Source: Byssochlamys sp. IMV 00236 (taxonomy: Eukaryota; Ascomycota; Eurotiomycetes; Eurotiales; Thermoascaceae). From it: a stretch of 18,751 bases of DNA. The notes beneath the pieces are model-generated. The model was not told where the DNA came from, did no database searches, and saw nothing but the letters and a program-made list of their open reading frames with translations. Within the stretch, counting starts at the first letter, position 1. The number at the start of each line of letters is the position of its first letter. Made by a program: the position numbers and the translations under genes. Below, in pieces: positions 8,901 to 18,737 of this stretch. The stretch is from the NCBI GenBank assembly GCA_001931875.2, contig MSJH02000619.1, forward strand, positions 1 through 18,751. The letters run 5' to 3'.

Positions 8901-9406
8901 TAAATGTTGAATTCTATAAGGATAGATCTTATACATGAAACGAGATGGGGAATATGTACTGATTCTTGGATGTCACCATTGTATTCTTTGATAACTTTCT
9001 TTGTTATCTCTGTGACTTCTTCCATGAATGATAATCTATGTTCTTGTTCTTGTTCTTGTTGTTGTTGTTCTAATTGCTGTTCTTTTTGTTTTTTTAATTG
9101 CTCCTGTTGCCAGTGAATCAATTCATCATTTTCAGGTTCAAAGTCTATACTCGATCTTTTAGCTTCACCGATTCTTCCAACATAATTACTTGGGAACCAT
9201 CCTCTGATATCACCACATTGACCATCCCACCAACCAGAATCATCTCTGTTGAATACTTCTATAATAGATCCTTTCTTAAAGAATAAGCATGTTACTGGTT
9301 CATCTGTGATAGGAGCTGAAGAAGGTAGATAGTCATGAAGTGCCTGTACAAAATGGGACGTGTATGTAGACACAATAGGAGATGTAGGTGGTGAAAGTGA
9401 AGTCAT
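5997..9406 (-). CDS. CDC25: Cdc25-family Ras guanine nucleotide exchange factor (SH3-REM-RasGEF)
   Basis: Activates Ras by GDP/GTP exchange, upstream of cAMP or MAPK signalling in fungi. Exons: 9406-7616, 7562-7436, 7414-7059, 7005-6544, 6491-5997; 1076 residues in frame. An SH3 domain spans residues 19-79 (ALHDY, GWW, GWFPSNYV). A Q/E/K-rich helix follows near 95-125, then a Ser-rich and poly-Gln linker (about 487-510, QHQHQQQ) with PPPLP-type motifs. The REM (RasGEF_N) domain is about 598-735 (GATLEALVQLLTLHEKSP, TNPEELVRLLIQRF), and the catalytic domain about 826-1065 (DPVELARQITLLE, NNYNTLMAIRSALDS, PFLGVYLTDVTFIDDGN). ATG 9406 is chosen because the longer in-frame ATGs (9511, 9484) add a hydrophobic stretch translated from a CT-rich leader. 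The join between exons 2 and 3 implies a 21-nt intron (7435-7415); see findings. Domain order matches yeast Cdc25. Confidence 0.93.
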
Positions 9407-9660
9407 ATCATGTATATAAAGAACAAAGAAAAGAGAAAAGAGAGAGAGAAAAGGGAAAAAAAAGGGTTTATAGTTATTAAACATGTTGCCTGATATTATA
9501 TAGACACACATGGTTGCGCTATTTTAAATAAATAACATAAGGTTACGCCAATCAAATATATATTGTTCTTAGACCATGACCATCTCTCTCTCTCTCTTTC
9601 TCTTTCTGTCCTTCTCTTTTATTCATTTATCTTTCTCTGCCCTTTCTTACATCCTATGAT
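9407..9660 (-). promoter_or_regulatory. Pyrimidine-rich leader/promoter of the RasGEF gene
   Basis: On the coding strand the 60 nt before the ATG are CT-rich, ending in a TATATA-containing stretch (9412-9417). Farther upstream, 9583-9620 is a (CT)n tract on the opposite strand. CT blocks like these often precede fungal genes. No exact start site can be read. Confidence 0.35.
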
Positions 9661-10246
9661 TGATACGTATTATCTTGCAATGACAAATAATGGCCACTTT
9701 AATTCATAAAAGCACTCTTACTATATAAATCTAACGCCAATTTATATATTAAATGAAACAATAACTATCCTAGTTGATCCGAGTTATATTATGGTGTAAC
9801 AGCCACTACTTGCGTGCCTGTCAAACATTTCAACTCTGTCTTGCCTTCTTTTTTTCTTTCGTAATCTCCCCCCCCTTTTTTTCGAGCCTTCCTAACCCCC
9901 CTTTTTTCTTATGCAGAACAAAAAAAATCCTACATCAAATTTAGACGCGATATATATTTTATATACAAATATAGTAAAATAAGCTCGTCTGCATTTCTTA
10001 AATGGCCCCTTGAAATTCACTCGAGTAAATAAGTTACTTTAGTATTGAGCTAATTCTGGATATTCTCTCTCTCTTTCTCTCCTTCTTTGCCTACTACTTC
10101 TCCCTCAATTGTAACCTTATTGTTACTTTTTTGTGTATCATATGAAATTACACAAGTTTAACACGTTTTAACATTTTTGTGGAGTGATAAAATAAGTAAC
10201 TGGAAAGGGGGGGTTGGATTTATTCCGTAGTCACAGTTTATGCATA
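9661..10246. other. Intergenic spacer
   Basis: AT-rich spacer between the RasGEF promoter and the hydrolase 3' end. It holds C-runs with T-runs (9868-9907), a second CT tract (10062-10082) and, at 10224-10219, a minus-strand AATAAA 23 nt after the hydrolase stop. No coding frame or RNA gene is supported. Confidence 0.5.
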
Positions 10247-11786
10247 TTAAGCAACTGCATCTGGTGTTTGTTTGTTTATTTCATGTTGCACTTTTTCCAC
10301 TTGTTCATCTACTTGTTCACCACTTAATCCCTTTTTGCTTTCTCTCACATCAAATGCCTATCATTAAATTAGTTACCTACTATAAAAATGACTTTCTAAA
10401 TTACCTGAAACATGGCTACAATATATTCAGACAGTGGCTTAACACACCATCGAGTAGGACGTAATACATGTTCAAACCATCCGATATGTCCACCCTGTGA
10501 TGTTGTGGCCAAGACAACATTGGGGTTACATTTGATTTCGTCATAAGGTATGCATTGTGAGTAAGCAATAGGGTCATCTAATGCAGTAAGACACAGCAGG
10601 GGAATCTTGACATGTTCAATGAATCGACATGAACTAGCCTCTCTATAATAATTATTCACAGTTGTATAGCCAGAAATCTTTCTCGTGCAAGTATCATCAA
10701 ATTCACGAAGGGTTCGTGCGGCTAATACCTCTTCATGCTTTACTTTACCGCCCTTTTCAAGTACATGCATATGTCTGCTATTGGGTTAGATCAACTGATA
10801 TTCATAATAATGAATTGACCTTACTTGGAAAAGATTCGTTTTAGGTTTTCTGCCATGGCAGGGGAGTACACTGTTTTACCCATAAAAGAAGATTCCATGT
10901 GGTCCATAGATCTATTAAGGTATAAGTAAGGGATATATACATATATATATATATATATATATTTACGCTCTAAAATCATATGGATTTGCAACAGACACAG
11001 CGGCCTTGAACGGTGTCTTTTCTTTCTCTTCTCCGAGATACTACAGAGTACAACATTAATAATCTTTATCTTTATGACCTTTCTTTACTGTACCTTGACC
11101 AAAATATTGGCTCCAAGCGAGAATCCAATGGCAACCAATGGGGTATCATCACCTAGTTTCTTTTGAATATGTGCTAGTACTACTCGAAGATCGTCTGTAT
11201 AGGCGCCATTATACAATTGTGGTGTTATGATCTCTGATTCAGCACATCCTCGACTATTCATAACAACTGCACGATAATTAAAAGGTGGATGAACAAGCTA
11301 TATATATATATATATTCTTAGTTTCAATAGTGTATATCCCATTGATTTTTTCCTTTACCACTTCCAACAAACTACGGACATAAGATTCGTGACTTCCTCC
11401 GGTTAATCCATGAAGAACGACGAGTGTAGGTACCTTTTGTTCATCAGGAATTCGGGGTAATGTCCAATCAATAGCTACTTGGCCACCATCTGGTGTTTGA
11501 ACCAATTCTCTAATAAGAAGGAGAGTTAGTCCAAAAGAGATGATAACCTTTATCTATTTTACCTTTCATAATTGACATCTTTTACTGTAGGTGAGTAATT
11601 GTAATAAGCTGCATAACCAGTTTGAAGATGACCATTAAATAGATAGGGTGTTGGATAATACACTGCTTTTGGTCCATAAAGTGAAGGACACTTTTGTTTG
11701 ATATAATCTACAAGTGAGATACTCTCCTTTCCCACTGGCTTTATTTCTACTGGCTTTAGGTTATGAAACAAGTTTACTTTACTCAT
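10247..11786 (-). CDS. Alpha/beta hydrolase, YheT/EHT1/ABHD1-3 family
   Basis: Serine hydrolase of the family including yeast Eht1, Eeb1 and Mgl2/YMR210W, which hydrolyse or transfer medium-chain acyl groups (ethyl esters, monoacylglycerol). Seven exons: 11786-11563, 11509-11359, 11297-11094, 11040-10967, 10911-10825, 10777-10405, 10357-10247; introns 47-61 nt; 407 residues. The family signature NGHLQT lies near the N-terminus, followed by LVVLHGLTGGSHESYVRSL (oxyanion region), VVMNSRGCAES and the nucleophile elbow GFSLGAN (Ser185). The acid is Asp314 or Asp315 (ALDDPI) and the base His344 (QGGHIGWFE). No signal peptide is visible. The start is the ATG at 11786; an earlier in-frame ATG (11816) would add ten hydrophobic residues. 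The stop codon of the NAD kinase gene lies only 124 nt upstream. The exact substrate cannot be told. Confidence 0.93.
10937..10962. repeat. (TA)n microsatellite inside a hydrolase intron
   Basis: An uninterrupted AT dinucleotide run lies in the fourth intron (10966-10912) right after its donor. A second, shorter run (about 11299-11314) forms the acceptor end of the second intron (ATATATAG). Length variation here would be intronic. Confidence 0.8.
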
Positions 11787-11839
11787 TATAAAAAGCAGAC
11801 ACACAAGAAAAGACAAAAATCGAAAAATAAAGATATCCT

Positions 11840-11845
11840 TTTATT
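11840..11845 (-). terminator. Poly(A) signal of the NAD kinase gene
   Basis: AATAAA on the minus strand, 66 nt after the NAD kinase stop and 54 nt before the hydrolase ATG, so terminator and downstream promoter share the same small gap. Confidence 0.5.
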
Positions 11846-11910
11846 GACACAATTAGGGGGCGGATTACATAATGCTGAATTCGGAGTTTAATTTTTAGCT
11901 ACTGGGACCT

Positions 11911-13411
11911 TTATCTACCAAACGTTTGATTCCATTTCAAGAGTTCATTGATATCCTTTTCCCAACGTGCACCTTGAACACACGGAATGGGGTATTTTGA
12001 CATACGCACCTAAATCATATGATGATGACATAATTACAATAATGTCAGCTTTTATATCGTTTATTGCTTACTTTTACATATTCGCCTTTATTCAACATGA
12101 AGATTTCTTGACCATCCATGCTTACTTCGATTGGATTTTTTGTATTCTCACCAATCTGCTATTGTTAGCTGTAGTTTATATAAAGTGTCATGAATTACCT
12201 TTAGTTGAATAATTGAACTTGATGGCAGTAGCACTGTTCGAAAGGATAACGATCTTGGACAGATAGGCGTTAGCACAAGACTCTGTACACTCGGATGAAC
12301 AATTGGCCCGCCTGCCGATAGCGAATAAGCAGTGGATCCTGTTGGAGTGGAAACAATCAGACCGTCTGCGATACATTCAGTCAGGTACTGATCATCCACC
12401 AAACAGTGAACCGCCGCCAAGTGAGGATATCGACCACGATGTAAAGTTACTTCGTTCATCACTTGTCTATCCCGCACTTCCTTACCATCCACCTGGATCC
12501 GCCTGCCGTTCGATTGATGGAGTGAACAAAAGAGTCTCATGCGCATATTGAGACCGATGTTATGGCCTGAGATCATGTTGCCTAGTATATCTTGGTATCT
12601 ATCAAACCCTAACAATAAGGTGAATCAAGGATTATAGATCCAAAAAAATGAAATAGCGTACGGTATGACATAAGGAAGCACAATGTGCCTAGCGAAAAAC
12701 TGACGACCGGCGGTACAGCTTTGGGAAATAGAGAGGAGAGATGTAAGAGTGTGCCATCTCCACCTAGCGTGATGGCAAAGTCAACTGTCCTTGTGTATTC
12801 GTCTATATAATGTTATTACAATTGATGTTGCTATTTAATCATATATTACTTTGATCAATGACATGAACAAACGGAAGCTCTTTTCTAAATTGTTCCGCCG
12901 CATATCGTTCAACGATAATGTTCATATCAGGTCGTGTTTGGTGCAGCCAACTGAAAATAGTGATGAGAATAAGCTCCAATCTTTTTTTTTTTTTATATAA
13001 ATAGTGTTATTTACTTTGCTAATTCTATCATTGCTCTTGCTGTCTTGTCATCTTGGGGCTTTTTGACAATAAGTATATTATTTGGTTTTTCTGCCCATTT
13101 TAGTGTATACAACCCACTGGATAAAGAAGGCATGAGATAACACTCAATCTTGTTTTATATCGCTTACCCATAAGTGCTGCCTGGCACTTGTAATATGTCG
13201 TTCGGACTACGACTTGTTTTCATCAAGTCATGTTCCGCTTCTGTCAATTCTATTTATACATGTATAAGGAACATCCTCTTATTTAGTTATAAATACTACC
13301 TTGCTGGTCTCGAGTTAACTGGATTCCCACCTTATTAGGTAATGTATGATAAAACCTTTGAAAAGAGACCTGTCTTTTCAACAGACAGGTGCGCAAGGGT
13401 AACAAACGCAT
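11911..13411 (-). CDS. NAD kinase, probably mitochondrial (Pos5-like)
   Basis: Phosphorylates NAD(H) to NADP(H) using ATP. Eight exons: 13411-13300, 13249-13168, 13116-13015, 12950-12850, 12802-12662, 12608-12199, 12155-12072, 12009-11911; introns 43-64 nt; 376 residues, frame intact throughout. Family motifs: GGDGT at 146-150 ([15 protein letters not shown]), NE at 231-232 (MNEVTLHRG), TPTGSTAYS at 267-275 and the C-terminal [11 protein letters not shown] region. The N-terminus [20 protein letters not shown] is rich in Arg/Leu with no acids, like a mitochondrial presequence, which is why Pos5 is favoured over the cytosolic Utr1/Yef1 enzymes. Targeting is inference. The start at 13411 is chosen for this presequence; the ATG at 13474 would add 21 hydrophobic residues. 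The SUN gene diverges from it across about 680 bp. Confidence 0.93.
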
Positions 13412-14087
13412 AAAAAAAGATAAATAATGAGTCAGAGACAACAGAGCAGTAAAAAAGGGTTCTGTATTGGTCAATCTCCGCTTTTGAACACACTGTGACT
13501 TTGAATTAAGGATTTCTAGAGGATTGCATAAATTGCATAAAGCTCTGGTCTCTTCTTTAGGAAATCAGTGTTAAGAAGAAAGAGAGGGCTGCTTTTTTTT
13601 TTGGCTCGAGTACCTGCATGGCCATTAGATATCTAATCTTTATAAAAATAATTATGTATCCTGTGCTTCTTTAGGTTTTCTTCTTGTATTCTAAAGACCC
13701 CATGTTTGTGATTTCAATAAGATAGCCTACGTAAACAAGTCATTTTGTGTTTTCAAGTGGGTTGCTTTAGAAAGACTAGAAGGTCTTTTATCTTTTAGTA
13801 TCGACTCAAAAGGCCTTTAACCAATAACTAAGCATTTAATACTTTTCTTGATCCAAATCAAAGCTCAGGAAAGACAGAGGTTCTGGTACTAGAAATAATC
13901 ACGTATTTCATGACTAAATAAACAGAATGACGGCTTACATAAGCAAACTTTACACAATAAACACGCACAAATAAGGTAAGCGGAAATCAGAACTTGTAAA
14001 AAAATGAGTGGCCAAAAAAGATCTTTTTCATTTCTCTTTTCTATCATTGAAAAAAATGGAATAAACTTTCTCTTTTTCTTTATAAAA
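13412..14087. promoter_or_regulatory. Divergent promoter region between the NAD kinase and SUN genes
   Basis: Shared upstream region for two genes reading away from each other. It contains a perfect 14-bp palindrome ATTAGATATCTAAT (13624-13637), a tandem ATTGCATAA duplication (13523-13540) and a CCAAT box on the + strand (13821-13825) beside AAAGGCCTTT. No additional coding frame is supported. Confidence 0.45.
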
Positions 14088-16227
14088 ATGCTCTACTTTT
14101 CTCTTTTCTTGTTTTGTCCTCTTGTGTTTGCATTTAATTATTGCACAAAAGACTATTATGATGGTCTAAGTCCCATCTGTCCTGCTAAAGCATCGACTGA
14201 TGTCTCACCCAGCTTATTTCCAGATCTAATGACGACGACTCGACAAACTGCATCATCTACACCCATCAAGCCATTTTCCTCATTTGAAGAATGGCAAAAA
14301 CAAGTGCTAAAAGACAGTAATGGCAGTGCGACTACAAATAACAATAGACACCGATCGAGTCAAAACGAAAAAAAGAAAACCCTTGGACAGACTCGTCAAG
14401 TGGTCGATAGTCTCGACGGCGGCCTCTCGGACGATTTGGGTTCCATGTTTGAAAACCTCATGGACACACCCAAGAGTACACAGAATGTATATGACGAAAA
14501 ACAGTACATTTCGCCTATCGGACAAGATAAAAAGGTCGATAATCTCAAATACCTCAAGGAGCGATTCAATTATGCTTCTGTAGACTGTGCAGCGACTGTG
14601 CGTAAGGCGAATAAGGAAGCAAAGGGTGCTCAGAGTATTCTGTTTGAATCTAAGGATCAGTACATGCTCAATAAGTGTTCTACCAACAAATTTGTGATTA
14701 TCAATCTTTGTGAACAGATTCGAGTGGATACGATTGTGATGGCCAACTTTGAGTTTTTCTCTAGCACTTTCAAGGATTTTAAGGTCTATGCTTCCTCAAA
14801 GTATCCTACCGACGATTGGCGATTACTTGGTCAGTGGAGAGCAAAAAACACACGAGATTTACAGGTAATGATAAAAAGGCTCACCTGATATTGTGTATAA
14901 CATATTGTATTTCAGGTGTTTAGAGTTCCAGAAAGTCCATGGACGAACTATATCAAGATTGAATTCCTCACTCATTATGGTCACGAATATTACTGCCCAT
15001 TGAGTCTGGTAAGAGTTCACGGTATGTCCATGATGGAGCTGTATACGACAATTGAAAGCAATGATGAGGATGATGAAGAAAGTCCAATGATAGAGCCAGA
15101 GCATCTTTGGCCAGCTGAGATTCGAGAACAGATCATCCAACCTCAATTCGATATTGGCAATACGTCCGAGTCATTTCCAATTAAGATCGACGAAGACGAT
15201 GCTAAACCAGAACCTGTAGAGGCTCACGAACCGATTATTCCAGAGATACCTGGTCATGAAACACATGATCAGGAAGCATCAGAGCAGGTATCTGAAACGC
15301 CAAAGGAAGAACAAATAGAAAGCAGACAAACGTCGCCTGAATCAGACAGCAGAGGAACCTGTGCTCAAGAGACAGCAATTTTGACATTACCCATGGATAA
15401 GCCTCTGATGACAACTGTGGCCTTTATATCATCATCAGAAAGTGTGACAGTAAGCTCTAGTACACAGAGTATTACTATGAATACGCCTACTCCAGATCCA
15501 GTCCATAGCAGCAATACAACTGAAGATCATAATCGACCCATTGTCACGCAGCATAAGACGCATCATACCAAAGAAGCCATCACACAAGAATCGATCTATA
15601 AGACCATCATGAAGCGTCTGAGCGTTCTAGAGCACAACATGACACTCTCACAACGATTTCTGGATGATCAGAACAAGGTGTTGAATGACGTGTTTCTCGA
15701 AATGGAAAAAAGACATCAGGAGCAGCTCATTGTGCTCATAGGACATCTGAATGAGACTGCGAGTCAAAAGATTGACAATATGGCAAGTCTTTTTATATAT
15801 TTTGATTGTGTATATACTGACAACAAATATACTATAGAAGAAAAGATATGAGCAGTGGTATGCAAATATGAAGGATCAAACTGAAAGTGATATGAGAGAG
15901 ATGACGACAAAGATTAATTTATTGGCAGACCAGGTAAGAGAAAATAAAATAAAGGATGTAAATATATTAAACCCTTTATAGTTGTCATTTGAGAAGAAAC
16001 TATCGCTTATTCAATTAACTATTTTAATTACACTATTTGTATACATGGCACTGTCCAAGGGAACATTGAGCACGCTCTCACCCATTATAGCAGCACAATT
16101 GGAAGAAAGAAGAAAGCGCAAGACAAGGAAGCATCCAGAGCTCTTTATAGATACCAGTAGGGACGTCGATACCGAAATAGAAAAAAGACAAGACCAACAA
16201 GTGCCACGAAGCAATACAGCGATATGA
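14088..16227 (+). CDS. SUN-domain ER membrane protein (Slp1/Osteopotentia family)
   Basis: Members of this SUN branch (yeast Slp1, plant/animal Opt/SUCO) sit in the ER membrane; yeast Slp1 with Emp65 protects soluble luminal proteins from degradation. Exons: 14088-14864, 14916-15782, 15838-15933, 15982-16227; 661 residues. Order: signal peptide MLYFSLFLFCPLVFA; Ser/Thr linker with FSSFEEWQKQVL; SUN-like domain about 157-302 (RFNYASVDCAATV, NKFVIINLCEQIRVDTI, YIKIEFLTHYGHEYYC); long acidic/Thr-rich segment; coiled-coil about 495-580; one membrane helix about 587-604; basic tail. The second intron (15783-15837) has a GC donor (GCAAGT). An in-frame ATG at 14004 in good context (AAAAAAATGAG) would add 28 residues; 14088 is preferred because it gives a standard signal peptide. 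Convergent with the DnaJ gene, 31 nt apart. Confidence 0.9.
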
Positions 16228-16258
16228 TGTCAATAAATAATAAATATCTACATTTTAT
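16228..16258. terminator. Shared 31-nt gap with poly(A) signals for both strands
   Basis: On the + strand AATAAA occurs at 16232-16237, five bases after the SUN stop. On the minus strand AATAAA at 16259-16254 overlaps the last base of the DnaJ stop. Cleavage normally occurs 10-30 nt after the signal, so both mRNAs should run into the opposite gene's coding region or UTR. Confidence 0.6.
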
Positions 16259-17304
16259 TTACAAGTCCACTTCCATCTCGTCCTTCTTGCTTACTAATGA
16301 CGATGAAGAAAAAGCCTGTTTGATAAGAGAGCATTGCTGTTCTGTTAGTTGCGTTGGATATTCGACTTTGAAGCGAACAATCAAATTTCCTTTTTCGCCT
16401 GTCTTTGGGTCTGGCATGCCCTCACCAATAAGTACTTTTTCATCACCATGTTGTATTGGTTTTAATATCTGAGAACGACGTGAGAGACCATGTTCGACAA
16501 CACAGATGGAGCCATCTAACCGTTTGATCTCCTTTTTGAATCCGGTCAAGGCTTCTACCAAACTCAACTGCATATTCGTATACAAGGTTCGTCCCTTTCT
16601 CTTAAAGGCAGAATGCGGTAGCTCACGAATCTCAAAGATCAAATCGCCAGCCTTTCCTGGAGCCCATTCGTTTCCCATGTTTTGAAAAGAAATAGTTGTA
16701 CCATCTACATATCCAGGCTTGATCTCTATCTGAACAACTTGCTGCTTCTTGGTATATTTGTTTGTCTTCTTGTCGACAATGTCACGAGTCAACTGAAACT
16801 TTTTGGTTGTACCTTTGTAAAGATCTTCCAAGGTGACAGATACTTGATGAACAACGGTCTTTTGTCGTTTACGCTGCTGGAAGCTTTGTTGTGGTTGGTA
16901 TCGAGGACGCTTACGACCTGGAGCAGAGAAAAAGTCACCAAAGTCGAAAAAGATGTCTGAGCCAAACATTTGATGGAATAAGTGGTCAGTCTCTGGTGTG
17001 TAAAAGTAAAAGTGTTGCTGGCCATCCTCAGGATCGACTGGGTTATCATATTCTTGTCTCTTTTCTGGGTCACTTAGGACTTCAAAGGCTTCTGCGATCT
17101 TTTGAAATTCGACCTTGGCTGAGGGATCTTTGTTTCTATCTGGATGCCATTTCAAAGCTATTAAAAGGGGGAATTTAGTGAGGACATATTTATATACAGA
17201 TATAATTAGATATACATACCTAATTTACGATAAGCCTTTTTTATTTCTTCTTCTGAAGCATCTTTGGATACTCCAAGGATTTGATAATAGTCTGGTTGAC
17301 TCAT
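16259..17304 (-). CDS. Type II DnaJ/Hsp40 co-chaperone (Sis1/DNAJB-like)
   Basis: Stimulates the Hsp70 ATPase and delivers substrates. Exons 17304-17220 and 17157-16259 with a 62-nt GT-AG intron; 327 residues. The J domain covers residues 1-68 with HPD at 33-35 ([11 protein letters not shown]). The linker that is usually Gly/Phe-rich is Phe/Tyr-rich but poor in glycine ([23 protein letters not shown]). There is no CxxCxGxG zinc region, hence type II. C-terminal domains I and II follow ([50 protein letters not shown]). The protein ends KKDEMEVDL, without an EEVD or CaaX motif, so it is probably cytosolic or nuclear. The start is [18 protein letters not shown]-rich tract directly precedes the ATG. 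Confidence 0.94.
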
Positions 17305-17503
17305 CGAGAAAAAAAAAAAAAAGAGAAAAAGGGGGATAGAAAAAGTAAGCTTGCAGCATTGTTGCATATAAAAAATTGTCATTCATTTTTTGTTCCGACG
17401 TTTCTGGTAACTTCTACTCGATTTTTCCCCGCAGTGTGGTGGCGGAGTGGTCTCTTTGTATCTGTTTGGGAGATAGAAAATCAGGGGTGTGTCAAGTAAT
17501 TCT
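17305..17503 (-). promoter_or_regulatory. DnaJ gene leader/promoter
   Basis: On the coding strand the ATG follows CTC and a 14-nt T run. No convincing array of heat-shock elements (alternating GAA/TTC units) was seen. No other gene is supported here. Confidence 0.3.
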
Positions 17504-17532
17504 TAATAATAATAATAATAATAATAATAATA
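17504..17532. repeat. (AAT)n trinucleotide microsatellite
   Basis: About nine and a half uninterrupted TAA/AAT units, upstream of the DnaJ gene and outside any recognised coding exon. Confidence 0.9.
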
Positions 17533-18240
17533 GTGAACCAATATGCCGATAAAAGGACGATGATCTATTCTTCTAATCCATTTTCTTCACACTCTAACCT
17601 TATGATATTTTAAGCTTTTCGTTAGCTCTGTAAGATGCCATATGTCTCTACTTTAACCTCATAAAGTTAATGTGAAGAACATTTATCGATAGAACAATTT
17701 ATAAATTTTGATTGGATAAAACTTTTATACAATGTCAACTTGTTTTTTATAATGTATCAAATAGCTTTTGTATAGCGCAAAGACCAACTGCATATCCTGA
17801 TAAGGGGGGGGATCTTTTAGGTCTAGAATATCTCAAGATTCAATATGCATGCCCCTCTATACACAAGCTATTCCATTCTAATCCATTGACATCAAACTAA
17901 CCCTTTAGAGTAAGTCATAGCAACATATCATTCAAAAACAAACTCAAATTAAATCATCTGACCACGCTACTAGTGTTTCACGTCAAGTAATTCACTAATA
18001 CGTGCTTGTTTTGATTGTAGCTGTGTTTAATTTATTCTTGACTATCCGAATTCGGCTAATTCAGTTCGATCTAAATGGATGATCTCTCTTTTTGTTGAAA
18101 TAAATAGATGACGCCTGTACCTATCGTCCCACTTTCATCTCTATAACCGTTCACAGTCACACATGGTGTCTCTCTCTCCCCTTTTTTTCAAGTTCATCAA
18201 ACCAAAATATAAGGAGAGAAAAGAGAGAGTACAACTTACA
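17533..18240. other. Non-coding AT-rich stretch
   Basis: Only short frames, with stops in all six frames and no codon bias or splice pattern that I can support. Contains a G8 run (17804-17811) and CT-rich patches near 18170-18190. No tRNA arms recognised. Confidence 0.4.
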
Positions 18241-18737
18241 GTTTATGGAATTTTATCCAGATTGGTAAAACCGATCTTTCCTGCATCACTGTCATAGAAA
18301 TAAGGTAATACAGCAACAAAAGGATTGGACGGAGGATAAAATAGGTGGTGAATTATTTTTATTACCATATACTGAATAGTCGGAAGTCTAAAAGGTTTTC
18401 ACCCTTTTAGCTACTTTGGTATATTCTAAAATAACCGATCCTTTTTTGGGCGTACAGCAAAATCTTGAGTGGGATGACGATGATCGATGACAGCATACTT
18501 TTCCCCCTTTGTTCTTTGTCTTTTTGCTAGTAACACACATTGGGGTCTTGTAATAAGAGAAGCTTAATTTATTTGATTACCTTTTAAGTTTCAGTCTCCT
18601 AAACCAATTACATAAAAATGATCCAGCAGCTCGGCACAGTTTGTGACATCATAGCGGGAAGGGGTGTTGATAAACCATCAATGTCTCTTTTAAACACATT
18701 CAACTTGCTTGCTCACAAAAACAGTAAAAACTTGTCC
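18241..18737 (-). other. Faint coding traces, possibly fragments of a gene or retroelement
   Basis: Three short minus-strand stretches look coding but cannot be joined. About 18672-18587 reads FINTPSRYDVTNCAELLDHF, recalling the TPTR...LLDH end of LINE-type endonuclease domains. About 18496-18426 reads KYAVIDHRHPTQDFAVRPKK. About 18381-18250 ends VLPYFYDSDAGKIGFTNLDK and then a stop. Stops separate them and no clear introns connect them. They may be relics. The family hint is weak. Confidence 0.2.

Noticed and set aside
9868..9912. C-run/T-run tract as a possible telomere-like or CRISPR-like repeat
   Set aside because: Irregular homopolymers without a repeat unit or spacers; telomere repeats (TTAGGG) are absent.
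10247..13411. Hydrolase and NAD kinase as one transcription unit or fusion
   Set aside because: Each has its own start, stop and AATAAA, and the domain families are complete and unrelated; the 124-nt gap is simply compact spacing.
17360..17430. Possible heat-shock elements upstream of the DnaJ gene (TTCC...TTTC...CTTC)
   Set aside because: Spacing between the TTC units does not follow the 5- or 10-bp periodicity of heat-shock elements.
17712..17900. 62-codon + strand frame upstream of the right edge
   Set aside because: No codon bias, promoter, domain or intron signal; stop density around it fits non-coding DNA.
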